Below the pieces are notes generated by a model. That model was not told where the DNA came from and made no database searches. It was given only the letters and a program-made list of their open reading frames with translations. A DNA stretch of 64,000 nt. Source: DATKEJ01 sp963768715. GTDB taxonomy: Bacteria; Bacteroidota; Rhodothermia; Rhodothermales; DATKEJ01. The stretch spans positions 124,001 through 188,000 of the forward strand of contig CAVYJC010000003.1 of NCBI GenBank assembly GCA_963768715.1, in the 5' to 3' direction. Below, one piece after another: positions 41,376-50,415 of the stretch (its first letter is position 1; each line of letters opens with the position of its first letter). Both the position numbers and the translations under genes were made by a program.

Positions 41376-42347
41376 ATGGGCGCTCCGCTTACGGTTCAAT
41401 GGTCCGGCTTGCACGACGCTGATGCCGTCGATGCGTGGGACCGCCTGCTGTCGCCCGGTCGTTGGGACACGGTCTTTGGCGAAGCGGCCTATCTCGAGGC
41501 GATCTCTTCGAACTCGAACTGTGAGATTGAGCAGGTCACGATTCTAGCGGAGGGTGGGCCCGCAGCTGCCGCACGGCTTGCCGTGCGACGTCTATTCGGT
41601 CTTGCGTACGTGGTGATTCCGCCTCTCACAGCGTACAGTGCAATCCGCTTGGGAAGCGATCCGGATGAAGCAGAAATCCATGATCGCACGTCCGTTCTCG
41701 AATCCTTGCTCGAAGCTGTGGAGCGCCGGTTTTACGCTGCCGCGCTCCATCTTCCGCCGCCGATCCAAGACCTGCGCCCTTTCACGTGGCGCGGCTGGGG
41801 CGTTCGTCCACTTTACACCTACCATATTCGACTCGACGGCGCTCACGATCCAATAGATGCCTGGTCGGAGAGCGCCCGGCGCATGGCGCGACAGCGGTCG
41901 CAGGAATTCGAAATTGTTTCCGGCGAAGCGGCAATGCAGGCTCGATGGGTCGTCGAGAGCTATGAGCGCAGCGGGCGGAAGCCGCCACTGACCGAGGAGC
42001 GACTCGCGGCCGTCGCCGAGAACCTTAAGCGAGACGGTCTGGCGACCACGTACGCCGCCCGAAACCTCGCTTCGAAGGAAATCGAAGCATCGGTTACCGT
42101 TCTGCGAAATGACGATACCGCCTACTACTGGGCAGCAGGAAGCAGGCCCGGCCCGTCGATGACAGTACTTCTCGCCTCGCTACTCCCCCTGCTCGCGTCT
42201 GATGGCATCACACTTTTTGATTTCATCGGGGCAAATACCGCCTCGATCGCGGAATTCAAGCGACGATTCGGCGGCCAACTCACGACGTACTTCCGAGCGG
42301 TTCGGCGACGGAGCGTCATCGGTAGAATCCTCGGCAGCCGCAGCTAA
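41376..42347 (+). CDS. FemAB/GNAT-fold (Acetyltransf_6-like) protein
   Basis: The 323-residue protein resembles FemAB-like acyltransferases of envelope gene clusters: WDTVFGEAAYLEAISSNSNC near 30, IPPLTAYSAIRLG near 80, then an acyltransferase-like half with RRMARQRSQEFEIVSG near 165, KEIEASVTVLRNDDTAYYWA near 235 and ITLFDFIGANTASIAEFKRR near 285. The FIGANxxxIAxFKxxFG end is typical of this family. It probably transfers an acyl or amino-acyl group to a sugar or lipid-linked intermediate. The DUF6798 gene starts 4 nt after the stop and the flippase follows, so the three form an envelope-glycan operon. ATG at 41376 is preferred to an upstream TTG. Confidence 0.72.
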   Translation: MGAPLTVQWSGLHDADAVDAWDRLLSPGRWDTVFGEAAYLEAISSNSNCEIEQVTILAEGGPAAAARLAVRRLFGLAYVVIPPLTAYSAIRLGSDPDEAEIHDRTSVLESLLEAVERRFYAAALHLPPPIQDLRPFTWRGWGVRPLYTYHIRLDGAHDPIDAWSESARRMARQRSQEFEIVSGEAAMQARWVVESYERSGRKPPLTEERLAAVAENLKRDGLATTYAARNLASKEIEASVTVLRNDDTAYYWAAGSRPGPSMTVLLASLLPLLASDGITLFDFIGANTASIAEFKRRFGGQLTTYFRAVRRRSVIGRILGSRS

Positions 42348-42351
42348 GGCC

Positions 42352-43950
42352 ATGTCATCACGTCTTCGGAACCTCGATCCGGGCCCGGTTTGGGTTTATT
42401 TCCTCTCTTTCGGCGCCCTTTTCGCTCGCTTCGGATACAATTTCGGCGCCGGCGACCAGGACGAATTGGTTCCATACCTGTCTTCGCTCCTTGACCATTC
42501 TCTGTTCGCGAATGACTGGTTCGTGCAAACACAAGCGGCGGAAATTGGCGTCCGGACCTACGTGGTCTGGCTGCTCGCTCCATTTTGCCGCCTCGCATCC
42601 ATGCCGGCCGTCTTCTTCTCCGTTTACCTGATCTGCTGGATTCTCATCGGTTCGGGCGCTTACCGTGTAGCGCGCCGTCTCCTAAGAGACAGGGTCGCCG
42701 CCGCGCTTGCCGTCTTTCTCACTCTGGGTGTGCTGCACAAGTGGACGCTCGGCAGCAACGACCTTGTATACTCCATGTTCGTGGGCGAGATGATCGCCTG
42801 GGGACTCGCACTCCATGCCCTTCATCAGTGGCTGCAGCGTCGAGATCGGAATGCAGCTGTTCTCCTTGGAATCGCCACGTGGTTTCAACTGCTCGCCGGA
42901 CTATTGTTGGCCGGCGTCCTGGTCGTCGAACGGATCTGGGATCGGGTCGAAGATCGGAAGACGGACCGGGAAGGCAACGGTGGCCTGATTGCACTGGCCC
43001 TGTTCGTCATCACCGCGCTCCCGGCGATCATTCCCATTGCTTTGCAGCAGCTCAACGCGCGGACGCTCGACGCCGAACAGGTCTTCTACATCCTGGCGCG
43101 ATTTCGAAATCCGTTCCACCACATGTTTCTGTCATTTGGCGCGAAATCGATTATTCGATTTGCGATCATGCTGGTGCTCGGATCCGGTGCGTTCCATCTT
43201 CTGAGGAAGCGCGCCGCCGTTTCGGAAGGAGTCCGATTGATCCGGGTCGCATCCGTCATCCTTGCGGCCTGCATCGTAACAGCCGTCTTCACGGAGGTGT
43301 GGCCGGTGCTGCTCGTGGCAAAGTTCCAGGCCTTCAAACTCACCGTAGTACTGAAACTTCTGCTCGTCGTCGTGATGTCAGGGGCGCTGATAATCGTACT
43401 CCCAGACACGGTGACTCGACCCTTCGAAACCTTCGTGCGTCCCGGTCGAACGCGCGACGTTGCCTCCATCCTCGCTTCCGTGCTCGTCATCGTACTCGCC
43501 TTGAGCAAACCGGCGTTCTTGAGCCCGCACACTGCGGCGGACGTCCATGCAAGATCCGATCTGGGTCGGATGGAATCGTGGATTGCGACGCATTCCGAAA
43601 AGGATGCCGTCTTCGCTGTACCGCCTTCGAATTCGACCTTTCGATCGAATGCCCGGCGGGCAATCGTGATCGACTACGCGGCATTCCCTTTCGACGACGC
43701 CGACATGATCACGTGGTTCAGTCGCCTGCTCGACGTCGCACCGATCAAGGCGCCTTCGAGGGGACTTGGCGTCAAGCCGGTGCTGGATGAGGCCTACCAC
43801 GGACACACGACGGCAGACTGGATATCCCTGAGATCGAAGTACGGCATCGACTTTCTACTCGTAGATCAGTCTGAATTGACGAGTCGTCTCGGCTTCGATC
43901 CCGTGCATGAAGTGGGACGATGGAAACTCTACCGCTTGCCCGATTCATGA
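42352..43950 (+). CDS. polytopic membrane protein, DUF6798/GT-C-like
   Basis: The 532-residue protein has about ten hydrophobic segments and a soluble C-terminal domain. The N-terminal luminal block YNFGAGDQDELVPYLSSLLD with FANDWFVQTQ resembles DUF6798 proteins and the first loop of GT-C enzymes. The C-terminal part (RMESWIATHSEKDAVFAVPP, SKYGIDFLLVDQS, GRWKLYRLPDS) is also of that type. It could move a lipid-linked sugar or be a membrane glycosyltransferase; no catalytic proof is visible. It lies 4 nt after the FemAB-like gene, and its TGA overlaps the ATG of the flippase (ATGA, 43947-43950). Confidence 0.68.
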   Translation: MSSRLRNLDPGPVWVYFLSFGALFARFGYNFGAGDQDELVPYLSSLLDHSLFANDWFVQTQAAEIGVRTYVVWLLAPFCRLASMPAVFFSVYLICWILIGSGAYRVARRLLRDRVAAALAVFLTLGVLHKWTLGSNDLVYSMFVGEMIAWGLALHALHQWLQRRDRNAAVLLGIATWFQLLAGLLLAGVLVVERIWDRVEDRKTDREGNGGLIALALFVITALPAIIPIALQQLNARTLDAEQVFYILARFRNPFHHMFLSFGAKSIIRFAIMLVLGSGAFHLLRKRAAVSEGVRLIRVASVILAACIVTAVFTEVWPVLLVAKFQAFKLTVVLKLLLVVVMSGALIIVLPDTVTRPFETFVRPGRTRDVASILASVLVIVLALSKPAFLSPHTAADVHARSDLGRMESWIATHSEKDAVFAVPPSNSTFRSNARRAIVIDYAAFPFDDADMITWFSRLLDVAPIKAPSRGLGVKPVLDEAYHGHTTADWISLRSKYGIDFLLVDQSELTSRLGFDPVHEVGRWKLYRLPDS

Positions 43951-45386
43951 GGCTCTTCCGTTTCAAATCTGGGAGCGACGACTTTCTTCCGTCCGTGACT
44001 ACGCTGATGTCAGGGACGACGCTGGCAATGGGGCTGACCTACATCGCTCGCCCTGTACTCACGCGTCTGTATACGCCCGAGATGTTCGGCATCCTTGGCG
44101 TGTTCACGGCGCTTGTGGCGGTCCTTACCACGATTTCGTCGGGCCGGTACGACGACGCGGTCATGCTCCCTGAAGACGACGATCAGGCCCGCAATGTCTT
44201 CACGCTTGGCCTATCCATCCTGATTGCGCTCAGTGTTCTGACGATTCCGGTGGCCGTCTTCAACGATGCGATTGCCGGCTCAATCGGAAAACCGCAGCTT
44301 GCACCCTACCTGGTCTTGCTTCCATTTTCGCTTCTTTGCGCAGGTCTTGCCCGCCTCCTCGAGAGCTGGCTCACACGTGAGAAGAGGTTTCGAGCAGTAG
44401 CAGCGGGTAGGGCGAGCCAAAGCGCGACGTCGGTCCCCATCCAGTTGACGGCCGGATTGCAGCACGTCGGCCCCTGGGGGCTCGTCGCCGGACTGGTTGC
44501 AGGGCAGGCCGCAGCAGCCGGCGTCCTGGCGGCATTGAGCCGGCGGCGCCTCCTTGACGGCGCAGTTCCGCAACTGGCCGATTTGAAACGGATCGCCCGG
44601 CGATTCAGGGACTTCCCGTTCTTCTCGGGTCCCTCGGCCCTGCTGAACTCCACCTCAACCCAACTCCCGGCGTTCCTGCTGTTCTTCTTTTTCGACGCAA
44701 CCGTAGTGGGGCACTATGCCCAGGCATATGCCCTCCTGGCTGTGCCGATAGGTCTGGTGGGCTCATCCGTCGCGCAGGTTTACTTCGTGAAGGCGGCCCG
44801 CTGCAAGCTGGAGGGCGGGCTCGACGTTTTGACACGCGGCGTCTTCCGCCGGCTCGTAGAGGTGGGCCTCTTCCCGATGCTGGTCGTCCTTGTGGCGGGA
44901 CCACAATTGATCGGATTTGTCCTCGGGCCGGATTGGACGACCGCCGGAGTCTATGCGCAGTGGCTCGCTGTCTGGCTGTTGTTCGTGTTCATTTCGTCGC
45001 CGCTTACGCGTCTCTTCGACGTGCTCGAGAAACTGAGAGCGAATCTGGCCTTCAACGTCGCGCTCTTCTCTCTCCGTGCCATTGCGCTCAGCATTGGTGG
45101 GGTTCTTGGAAAGCCGCTCGTGGCGATCGCACTTTACGGTGCCGGCAGCGCCGTAATGTATGTCGGACTTCTCGTGTGGCTGCTCCGCCTCGCCCAAGTA
45201 GACATCGGCCTTTCCCTTCGATTCCTTGGCCGGTCCTTCTTGACAGCCCTCATTCCGGTTCTACCGGTCGTCGGGGTGTCTGCCTACGGCGCGACGTCGG
45301 CCGTCATCTTCGGGACGGCCTGTCTGGCGGGACTCGTCTATGCAGGAATCGTCATACAGACGTATCGGTCAGCCGCCGACTCGTAA
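43947..45386 (+). CDS. Wzx-type polysaccharide flippase
   Basis: The 479-residue protein has twelve to fourteen hydrophobic segments of the MOP/PST superfamily. It begins DDFLPSVTTLMSGTTLAMGL, then YIARPVLTRLYTPEMFGILG, the classic N-terminal motif of oligosaccharide flippases. Later blocks are LARLLESWLTREKRFRAVAA and GLVGSSVAQVYFVKAARC. It would flip lipid-linked repeat units across the inner membrane. The ATG at 43947 is coupled to the preceding stop; an ATG at 43920 is also in frame but overlaps more. With the FemAB-like and DUF6798 genes it forms an envelope-glycan operon. Confidence 0.9.
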   Translation: MRLFRFKSGSDDFLPSVTTLMSGTTLAMGLTYIARPVLTRLYTPEMFGILGVFTALVAVLTTISSGRYDDAVMLPEDDDQARNVFTLGLSILIALSVLTIPVAVFNDAIAGSIGKPQLAPYLVLLPFSLLCAGLARLLESWLTREKRFRAVAAGRASQSATSVPIQLTAGLQHVGPWGLVAGLVAGQAAAAGVLAALSRRRLLDGAVPQLADLKRIARRFRDFPFFSGPSALLNSTSTQLPAFLLFFFFDATVVGHYAQAYALLAVPIGLVGSSVAQVYFVKAARCKLEGGLDVLTRGVFRRLVEVGLFPMLVVLVAGPQLIGFVLGPDWTTAGVYAQWLAVWLLFVFISSPLTRLFDVLEKLRANLAFNVALFSLRAIALSIGGVLGKPLVAIALYGAGSAVMYVGLLVWLLRLAQVDIGLSLRFLGRSFLTALIPVLPVVGVSAYGATSAVIFGTACLAGLVYAGIVIQTYRSAADS

Positions 45387-45472
45387 CTCGGGACTCCGCC
45401 AGTGGGAGCAGTTCAAGGCGAGTGTTTAGAGGCGTATGGGAGGTGGATGGCCCGGACGCAGGCGTGGCGCGG

Positions 45473-45994
45473 TCAGAGAATCGACCGAAAGGTATCGGGC
45501 ATCCCGCTATCCGAATCCGAAGTACCCGAACCGCTAACCGGCTGTTCTTCGGCAGACCCGCTCAAGGAGCCGTTCGAACAGTAGCGGGCATACGCCTGGG
45601 CCAGATCGAAAGCGATTGCGCTCGCCGTACGACCCTCGATCTGACGCCGTTCGAGGATGAAGGCCGGCTGACCGGACTTGAAAAGCGCTATAAACGGCGA
45701 CGATGGAGGTATCCCCGGCAAGTAGCTGCGCATACGCGCCGTCGCTTCCAGGTCCTGTCCGGCAAAAACGGTCAGATATCGATCCGGTTGAACTTGCGCG
45801 TTCATTGCGAGACGCACGGCGGGCCGGGCATTGCCGGCTGCGCATCCGCAAACCGAGTTGATGATCACGGCTACGGTGTCTCCCTCGCTTGCTTCCATCG
45901 CCTCGTCGACCGAGTCGGCCGTATACAACTCCTCGACCCCTAGGGCGGTGAGTTCACGACGCATTGGTTCGACGAGTTGTGGTGGATACGGCAT
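45473..45994 (-). CDS. BrxA/BrxB-family bacilliredoxin
   Basis: The 173-residue protein matches the bacilliredoxin (YphP/YqiW, DUF1094) family: LVEPMRRELTALGVEELYTA, then VIINSVCGCAAGNARPA with the CGC pair at Cys49 and Cys51, YLTVFAGQDLEATARMRSYL and SSPFIALFKSGQPAFILERR. These proteins remove bacillithiol from S-bacillithiolated proteins in Firmicutes; in Bacteroidota, which can also make bacillithiol-like thiols, a de-thiolation role is likely. A Ser-rich tail after residue 140 is unusual. It stands alone, convergent with the flippase gene. Confidence 0.92.
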   Translation of the reverse strand: MPYPPQLVEPMRRELTALGVEELYTADSVDEAMEASEGDTVAVIINSVCGCAAGNARPAVRLAMNAQVQPDRYLTVFAGQDLEATARMRSYLPGIPPSSPFIALFKSGQPAFILERRQIEGRTASAIAFDLAQAYARYCSNGSLSGSAEEQPVSGSGTSDSDSGMPDTFRSIL

Positions 45995-46068
45995 TTTTGG
46001 ATCCGTTTTGTGTCGGTGATTGAAAGAAGGGGCTCCGAACGCCCGGACGGGCCCACTTGATCCCGGAA

Positions 46069-46407
46069 TTACTGTTTCAAGCGGCGGACTTCTTCGTCCG
46101 TTTCAGCATATACGCTTCGCCAGTCGTCTTCGCTCCCGAAGGTTGGGACAACCTTTTCGACAGTCTCTTCGACTACGGTCCGAAGGTGGTCGGCAGCCTC
46201 ATCGCCCGCGGCGAGAATTCGGGCCCTCGCCTCCTCCAGTTGACGATCGAGCCATTTTACCCCACGAGAGGCCTCCTCACTCATTCTCACCCGCGCCTCT
46301 CTGCCCTTCGGTGATGTATAGAGCAGGCCCAGTGCAAAGCCCGCTGCCATTGCCCCAAGAGACACGATAATCCACTCTGCTTCGGAGTCTCGAGAGAGAC
46401 GACTCAT
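46069..46407 (-). CDS. YtxH-domain protein
   Basis: The 112-residue protein has one N-terminal membrane helix (WIIVSLGAMAAGFALGLLYT) directly followed by SPKGREARVRMSEEA, the G-x-LYTSPKG motif of YtxH proteins. The rest is amphipathic helix (KWLDRQLEEARARILAAGDE). It probably sits in the inner membrane as a stress- or gas-vesicle-like helper; function is unknown. It is divergent from greA, with a 343-bp gap that holds repeats and a terminator. Confidence 0.85.
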   Translation of the reverse strand: MSRLSRDSEAEWIIVSLGAMAAGFALGLLYTSPKGREARVRMSEEASRGVKWLDRQLEEARARILAAGDEAADHLRTVVEETVEKVVPTFGSEDDWRSVYAETDEEVRRLKQ

Positions 46408-46478
46408 CGTAACAACCGTCCGTTTAGTCCTAGATCACATGATTGTAAATGCGGAACGCTGAACAGTTCCATGACCAT

Positions 46479-46534
46479 ACCAAACACCAAACACCAAACA
46501 CCAAACTTCAAACACCAAACTTCAAATACCAAAC
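46479..46534. repeat. ACCAAAC/TTCAAAC heptamer array in greA upstream gap
   Basis: Eight units in strict 7-bp register: ACCAAAC four times, TTCAAAC, ACCAAAC, TTCAAAT, ACCAAAC. It is the inverse of the GTTTGGT/GTTTGAA arrays at 27315 and 53042. It lies in the 343-bp gap between the divergent YtxH and greA genes. Degenerate GGAAC words follow at 46590-46620. Confidence 0.85.
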
Positions 46535-46667
46535 TTGGGTGTCAGGCAAGATCCGCATAGCACCTTCACTTGAGAACTAAACCAGGCACCCGGAACTCGG
46601 AACCAGACACCCGGAACACGCTCAAGTAGAACCGAAGTGAAGTCGGTTCGTATATTGACGCACGCAT

Positions 46668-46705
46668 CGTCGCAACCTGGCAAGGTCGCGGCGACGTTTT
46701 TTTTT
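46668..46705 (+). terminator. intrinsic terminator in the greA leader
   Basis: CGTCGC (46668-46673) pairs with GCGACG (46691-46696), with an inner ACCT/AGGT stem around GGCA, and nine T follow at once (46697-46705). It is the strongest terminator-like structure in the window. It lies 45 nt upstream of the greA ATG, and no plus-strand gene precedes it, so it looks like a leader attenuator. A TATATT box at 46651-46656 just upstream could be the -10 element. Confidence 0.72.
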
Positions 46706-46750
46706 ACACCCGTCCGTCATTCCTACAATTCGGGCGATATACGTCGAGCA

Positions 46751-47233
46751 ATGAGTCACGATCCAGTTTACCTGACCGAGGAAGGCCTCAAGAAGATCAG
46801 GGACGAACTAGAGTTTCTGAAAACCAAGGGGCGATCGCGCATCGCGAATGACATTGCGGAAGCCCGATCGCATGGTGACCTCTCCGAGAACGCCGAATAC
46901 GACGCGGCCAAGGATGCCCAGGGGATGCTCGAGAAGAAGATCGCAGACCTGGAGAAGACCGTCTACAGGGCCCGCCTGGTGGACGAAAGCGTCATTGACA
47001 GCAGCAAGGCATACATTCTTTCGAGTGTCAGGGTCAAGGATCTCAAGAGCGGGAAGGAGTTGACATATACGCTCGTGTCTCCGCAAGAGGCCGATTTCAC
47101 TGTGAACAAGATTTCGGTCCAGAGCCCCATCGGGAAGGCGCTTCTCGGTCGGAGTGTGGGCGACGTGATCGACGTAAACGTACCGGCCGGCAAGCTGCAG
47201 TTCGAGATCTTGGACATCGGTCGGGAAGGTTGA
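46751..47233 (+). CDS. greA: transcription elongation factor GreA
   Basis: The 160-residue protein has the GreA N-terminal coiled coil (YLTEEGLKKIRDELEFLKTK, then RSRIANDIAEARSHGDLSEN) with the acidic tip DLSENAEYDAAKD. The C-terminal domain has FTVNKISVQSPIGKALLGRS. GreA enters the RNA polymerase secondary channel and stimulates cleavage of backtracked RNA. An in-frame extension to 46637 translates the terminator (T-run as FFF), so ATG at 46751 is right. The threonine aldolase gene follows at once. The leader terminator suggests autoregulation. Confidence 0.96.
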   Translation: MSHDPVYLTEEGLKKIRDELEFLKTKGRSRIANDIAEARSHGDLSENAEYDAAKDAQGMLEKKIADLEKTVYRARLVDESVIDSSKAYILSSVRVKDLKSGKELTYTLVSPQEADFTVNKISVQSPIGKALLGRSVGDVIDVNVPAGKLQFEILDIGREG

Positions 47234-47235
47234 TG

Positions 47236-48264
47236 ATGTCCGCTGTAGTCGACCTCCGAAGCGACACCGTTACGCGGCCTTCCGAGGAGATGCGGCGGGC
47301 CATGTTTGAAGCGGTCGTCGGCGACGACGTATTCGGCGAAGACCCGACCGCCATCGCGCTCGAAGAGGAAGTGGCGCGCATCCTGGGCAAGGAAGCGGCA
47401 CTCTTCGTCACTTCCGGCACAATGGGCAACCAGATTGCCATACGCCTTCACACGCAGCCCGGCGACGAGGTTATATGCGAAGCCGGAAGCCACATCGCAC
47501 ACTACGAGGCCGGCGCACCGGCCGCCCTTTCAGGCGTACTTCTGCGCTCTGTCGAGGGACATCGTGGGGTGATCACGCCCGTACAAATTCGTGGGCAGGC
47601 AAGGCACGGCTTTGATTGGGAGGCCAGGACCCGGCTCCTTTCGCTCGAAAACACCCACAATCGGGCCGGCGGCGCCGTATTTCCTCTACGGCAGCTGCAG
47701 GAAGCTTGTGCCGCAGGTCGCGAGCTCGGGCTCGCGCTCCACCTCGACGGCGCACGACTGTGGAATGCGTCCGCCGCGACTGGAATTGCAGAGGCACGCT
47801 TCGCCGAGCCGTTTGACACGGTAAGTGTGTGCCTTTCAAAAGGGCTCGGTGCCCCCGTCGGATCGGTCCTCGCAGGATCAGCCGAAACGATCCGGCGTGC
47901 GCGCAGAATCCGTAAAATGCTTGGCGGCGGGATGCGGCAGATCGGAATGCTGGCCGCGGCCGGACTGTACGCGCTGGAGCATCACCGCGCGTCGCTGCTT
48001 GACGACCACGCCAAGGCCCGGAAGCTCGCCGACACGATCGCCGCGCTTCCAAAGCTCGAAATAGATGAGCCGGGCGCGGAAACCAACATCGTAATGTTCA
48101 ACGTCAAAGAAGGAACAGCGAATGATGCGCTCGACGCGCTGACCAAACGCGGCGTGCTGATGGTGCCGTTTGGCCCGACGACGATTCGCGCTTCGACGCA
48201 CCGAGACGTATCGCATGAGGATATCGACCGCGTGATCGATATCCTTAACGAACTCTTCGGATAG
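47236..48264 (+). CDS. low-specificity L-threonine aldolase
   Basis: The 342-residue PLP enzyme matches the threonine aldolase family: VDLRSDTVTRPSEEMRRAM at the N-terminus, GDDVFGEDPTAIALEEEVA, SGTMGNQIAIRLH near 60, SLENTHNRAGGAVFPL near 140, LHLDGARLWNASAATG near 175, and the PLP Lys in VSVCLSKGLGAPVGS near 200. It cleaves L-threonine or L-allo-threonine to glycine and acetaldehyde. The ATG at 47236 is the second of two adjacent ATGs; that at 47233 overlaps the greA TGA. It is co-transcribed with greA and followed after 11 nt by the acetoacetyl-CoA synthetase gene. Confidence 0.93.
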   Translation: MSAVVDLRSDTVTRPSEEMRRAMFEAVVGDDVFGEDPTAIALEEEVARILGKEAALFVTSGTMGNQIAIRLHTQPGDEVICEAGSHIAHYEAGAPAALSGVLLRSVEGHRGVITPVQIRGQARHGFDWEARTRLLSLENTHNRAGGAVFPLRQLQEACAAGRELGLALHLDGARLWNASAATGIAEARFAEPFDTVSVCLSKGLGAPVGSVLAGSAETIRRARRIRKMLGGGMRQIGMLAAAGLYALEHHRASLLDDHAKARKLADTIAALPKLEIDEPGAETNIVMFNVKEGTANDALDALTKRGVLMVPFGPTTIRASTHRDVSHEDIDRVIDILNELFG

Positions 48265-48275
48265 AATACGAATAC

Positions 48276-50264
48276 ATGATCAAGCCGCTCTGGACTCCCT
48301 CGGATGAACGTATCCGGACGAGCCGGATGACGGACTTCGCCACGTGGGCAGCCGCTCGAACGGACAGGCGCTTCGATTCCTACAAGGATTTGCACGAATG
48401 GTCGTGCAGCGACGTGGGCCGCTTTTGGCGCCTCTTCCAAGACTACACGCAGCTGCTCTCCACGGGCAGCCAGGAACCGCCCCTTGTGCCGGGTGCGATG
48501 CCAGGCGTCACATGGTTTGAGGGGATCCGTCTGAATTTTGCCGAGAACATCCTCGAGCGTGGATTCTCGGGCCCGGCCATTGTCTATCGGATTGAGCCCG
48601 ACGAACGAAGGAGTCACGACCGAGGTGGATTCGGTGGGGAAATCAGCTTTCAGGAGCTTCGCGGTCTTGTTGCTCGTGCATCTCGAGGCCTTCGAGCAGC
48701 CGGCGTCAGGCCGGGAGATCGCGTGGCGGGCTTCACGGCCAACGTACCGGAGGCCGTCGTGGCGGCGCTCGCGTGCGCCGCAGTCGGCGCCACGTGGTCT
48801 AGCGCCTCACCCGACTTCGCACTCCAGGCGGTTACCGATCGATTCGGCCAGGTCAAACCCGTCCTCGTGTTTGCAAGCACACACTATCGCTACAAGGGGA
48901 GGACATTCGAGACGCGCCGCGTCGTCGAACAGATGAAGACGGCCGTGCCGTCGATCCGGCAAATCGTTTCGATCCCCTATCCGGTGGGCAATGCTCCAAG
49001 AATGGGCGACACAGACTGGGAAACGTTCCTTGGCCCGGATGATGAACCGGTCCTGGCGTACGAGCAACTGCCGTTCGCCCACCCGCTTTACATCATGTTC
49101 TCGTCGGGCACGACCGGCGCGCCTAAATGCATGATCCACGGGGCGGGCGGAACGCTTCTCCAGCATCGCAAGGAGCACCAGCTCCACTGCGACCTGGGCC
49201 CCGGTGACCGGCTTCTATACTTCACGACGTGCGGCTGGATGATGTGGAACTGGCAGCTCTCGGCACTGTCGGTCGGATCAACGATCGTGTGCTACGACGG
49301 AAGTCCGGCTCATCCTGAATTGACGACCCTCTGGGAGGCGGTCCAGGAAACAGGCACGACCCATTTCGGCACCAGTGGACGCCACATCGAGGCGTCGATG
49401 AAAGGACTTCCGGATGACGCAATCGCCTCGTTCGGAGGTCTACCTGAGACCCGTACGATCATGTACACCGGATCGCCGCTCTCGGAGGCGGGATACGAAT
49501 GGGTCTACCAGAACGTGAAACGCGACGTCCACCTCGCCGGGATTGCAGGCGGCACCGACATCATTTCGTGTTTCGTGCTCGGAAATCCCACGCTGCCCGT
49601 CTATCCGGGAGAGATCCAGTGCAAAGGTCTGGGTGTCGACGTTCAGGCATTCGACGAGAGCGGTCGATCGGTTGTAGGTGAGCCCGGCGAGCTCGTGTGT
49701 GTTCAGCCGATGCCTTCGATGCCAACGAAATTCCTCGATGATCCCGGCGGCGAGCGCTACCGGAGCGCTTACTTCGAGAAGTATCCCGGAATATGGCGCC
49801 ACGGGGATTTCATCACGATCACTGAACGTGGCGGCATCGTCATTCACGGACGTTCGGATGCCACACTGAATCCCGGCGGCGTTCGCATCGGAAGCTCCGA
49901 GCTTTACGGCGCCCTCCACGCGGTCGACGCAGTTACGGGGGCCGTCGCTGTAGGTTGGATAGGTCCCGGCCGCTCGGATGAGCAAATTGTGCTGCTGGTC
50001 TCTCTGGTGCCCGGAACGACGCTCGACGAACAAACCGTCCGCGCGATTCGCAATGCGATCCGTGAGACCTGCTCGCCAAAGCACGTGCCGCAACACATTT
50101 TCCAGGTGTCTGAAATCCCCGTCACACGGAGCGGAAAGACCGTCGAACTGAGCGTCAAGGCTATCCTTGCCGGCCGGAATATCTCGAACAGAAACGCGCT
50201 GGCGAATCCCGAGGCGCTGACCGAAATCGAGGAGATCAGGGAGATCCTGCTCGCGTCATCCTGA
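48276..50264 (+). CDS. acetoacetyl-CoA synthetase
   Basis: The 662-residue protein is an acyl-AMP ligase of the AacS branch: YKDLHEWSCSDVGRFWRLFQ near 35 (characteristic of acetoacetate-CoA ligase), then GVTWFEGIRLNFAENILERG, YIMFSSGTTGAPKCMIHGAG near 270 (AMP motif), TCGWMMWNWQLSALSVGSTI and RSDATLNPGGVRIGSSELYG near 530. The C-terminal Lys region reads EIPVTRSGKTVELSVK. It joins acetoacetate to CoA with ATP. Its neighbour HPPD and the nearby FAH produce acetoacetate from tyrosine, so the product fits. It ends 19 nt before a CACGGAC array. Confidence 0.93.
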   Translation: MIKPLWTPSDERIRTSRMTDFATWAAARTDRRFDSYKDLHEWSCSDVGRFWRLFQDYTQLLSTGSQEPPLVPGAMPGVTWFEGIRLNFAENILERGFSGPAIVYRIEPDERRSHDRGGFGGEISFQELRGLVARASRGLRAAGVRPGDRVAGFTANVPEAVVAALACAAVGATWSSASPDFALQAVTDRFGQVKPVLVFASTHYRYKGRTFETRRVVEQMKTAVPSIRQIVSIPYPVGNAPRMGDTDWETFLGPDDEPVLAYEQLPFAHPLYIMFSSGTTGAPKCMIHGAGGTLLQHRKEHQLHCDLGPGDRLLYFTTCGWMMWNWQLSALSVGSTIVCYDGSPAHPELTTLWEAVQETGTTHFGTSGRHIEASMKGLPDDAIASFGGLPETRTIMYTGSPLSEAGYEWVYQNVKRDVHLAGIAGGTDIISCFVLGNPTLPVYPGEIQCKGLGVDVQAFDESGRSVVGEPGELVCVQPMPSMPTKFLDDPGGERYRSAYFEKYPGIWRHGDFITITERGGIVIHGRSDATLNPGGVRIGSSELYGALHAVDAVTGAVAVGWIGPGRSDEQIVLLVSLVPGTTLDEQTVRAIRNAIRETCSPKHVPQHIFQVSEIPVTRSGKTVELSVKAILAGRNISNRNALANPEALTEIEEIREILLASS

Positions 50265-50283
50265 AGAACCGGCCGCGTGGCAA

Positions 50284-50313
50284 CACGGACCACGGACCAC
50301 GGACCACGGACCA
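50284..50313. repeat. CACGGAC heptamer array, left arm of inverted pair
   Basis: Four exact CACGGAC units plus CA, 19 nt after the acetoacetyl-CoA synthetase stop. 24 bp (50288-50311) are the exact reverse complement of the array after hppD at 51570. Confidence 0.9.
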
Positions 50314-50415
50314 TATCCCTTCTTCTACCTAAATTCGATGCGTAAAGAAAACAATCGGGCGGACCGCGCTTAGAAGTTTGTTGTAAGCGCTTCCGAATAT
50401 CAACCACAGAATCGT

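Noticed and set aside
46637..46750. N-terminal extension of GreA
   Set aside because: It would translate the terminator T-run and has no family counterpart; ATG at 46751 gives the normal length.
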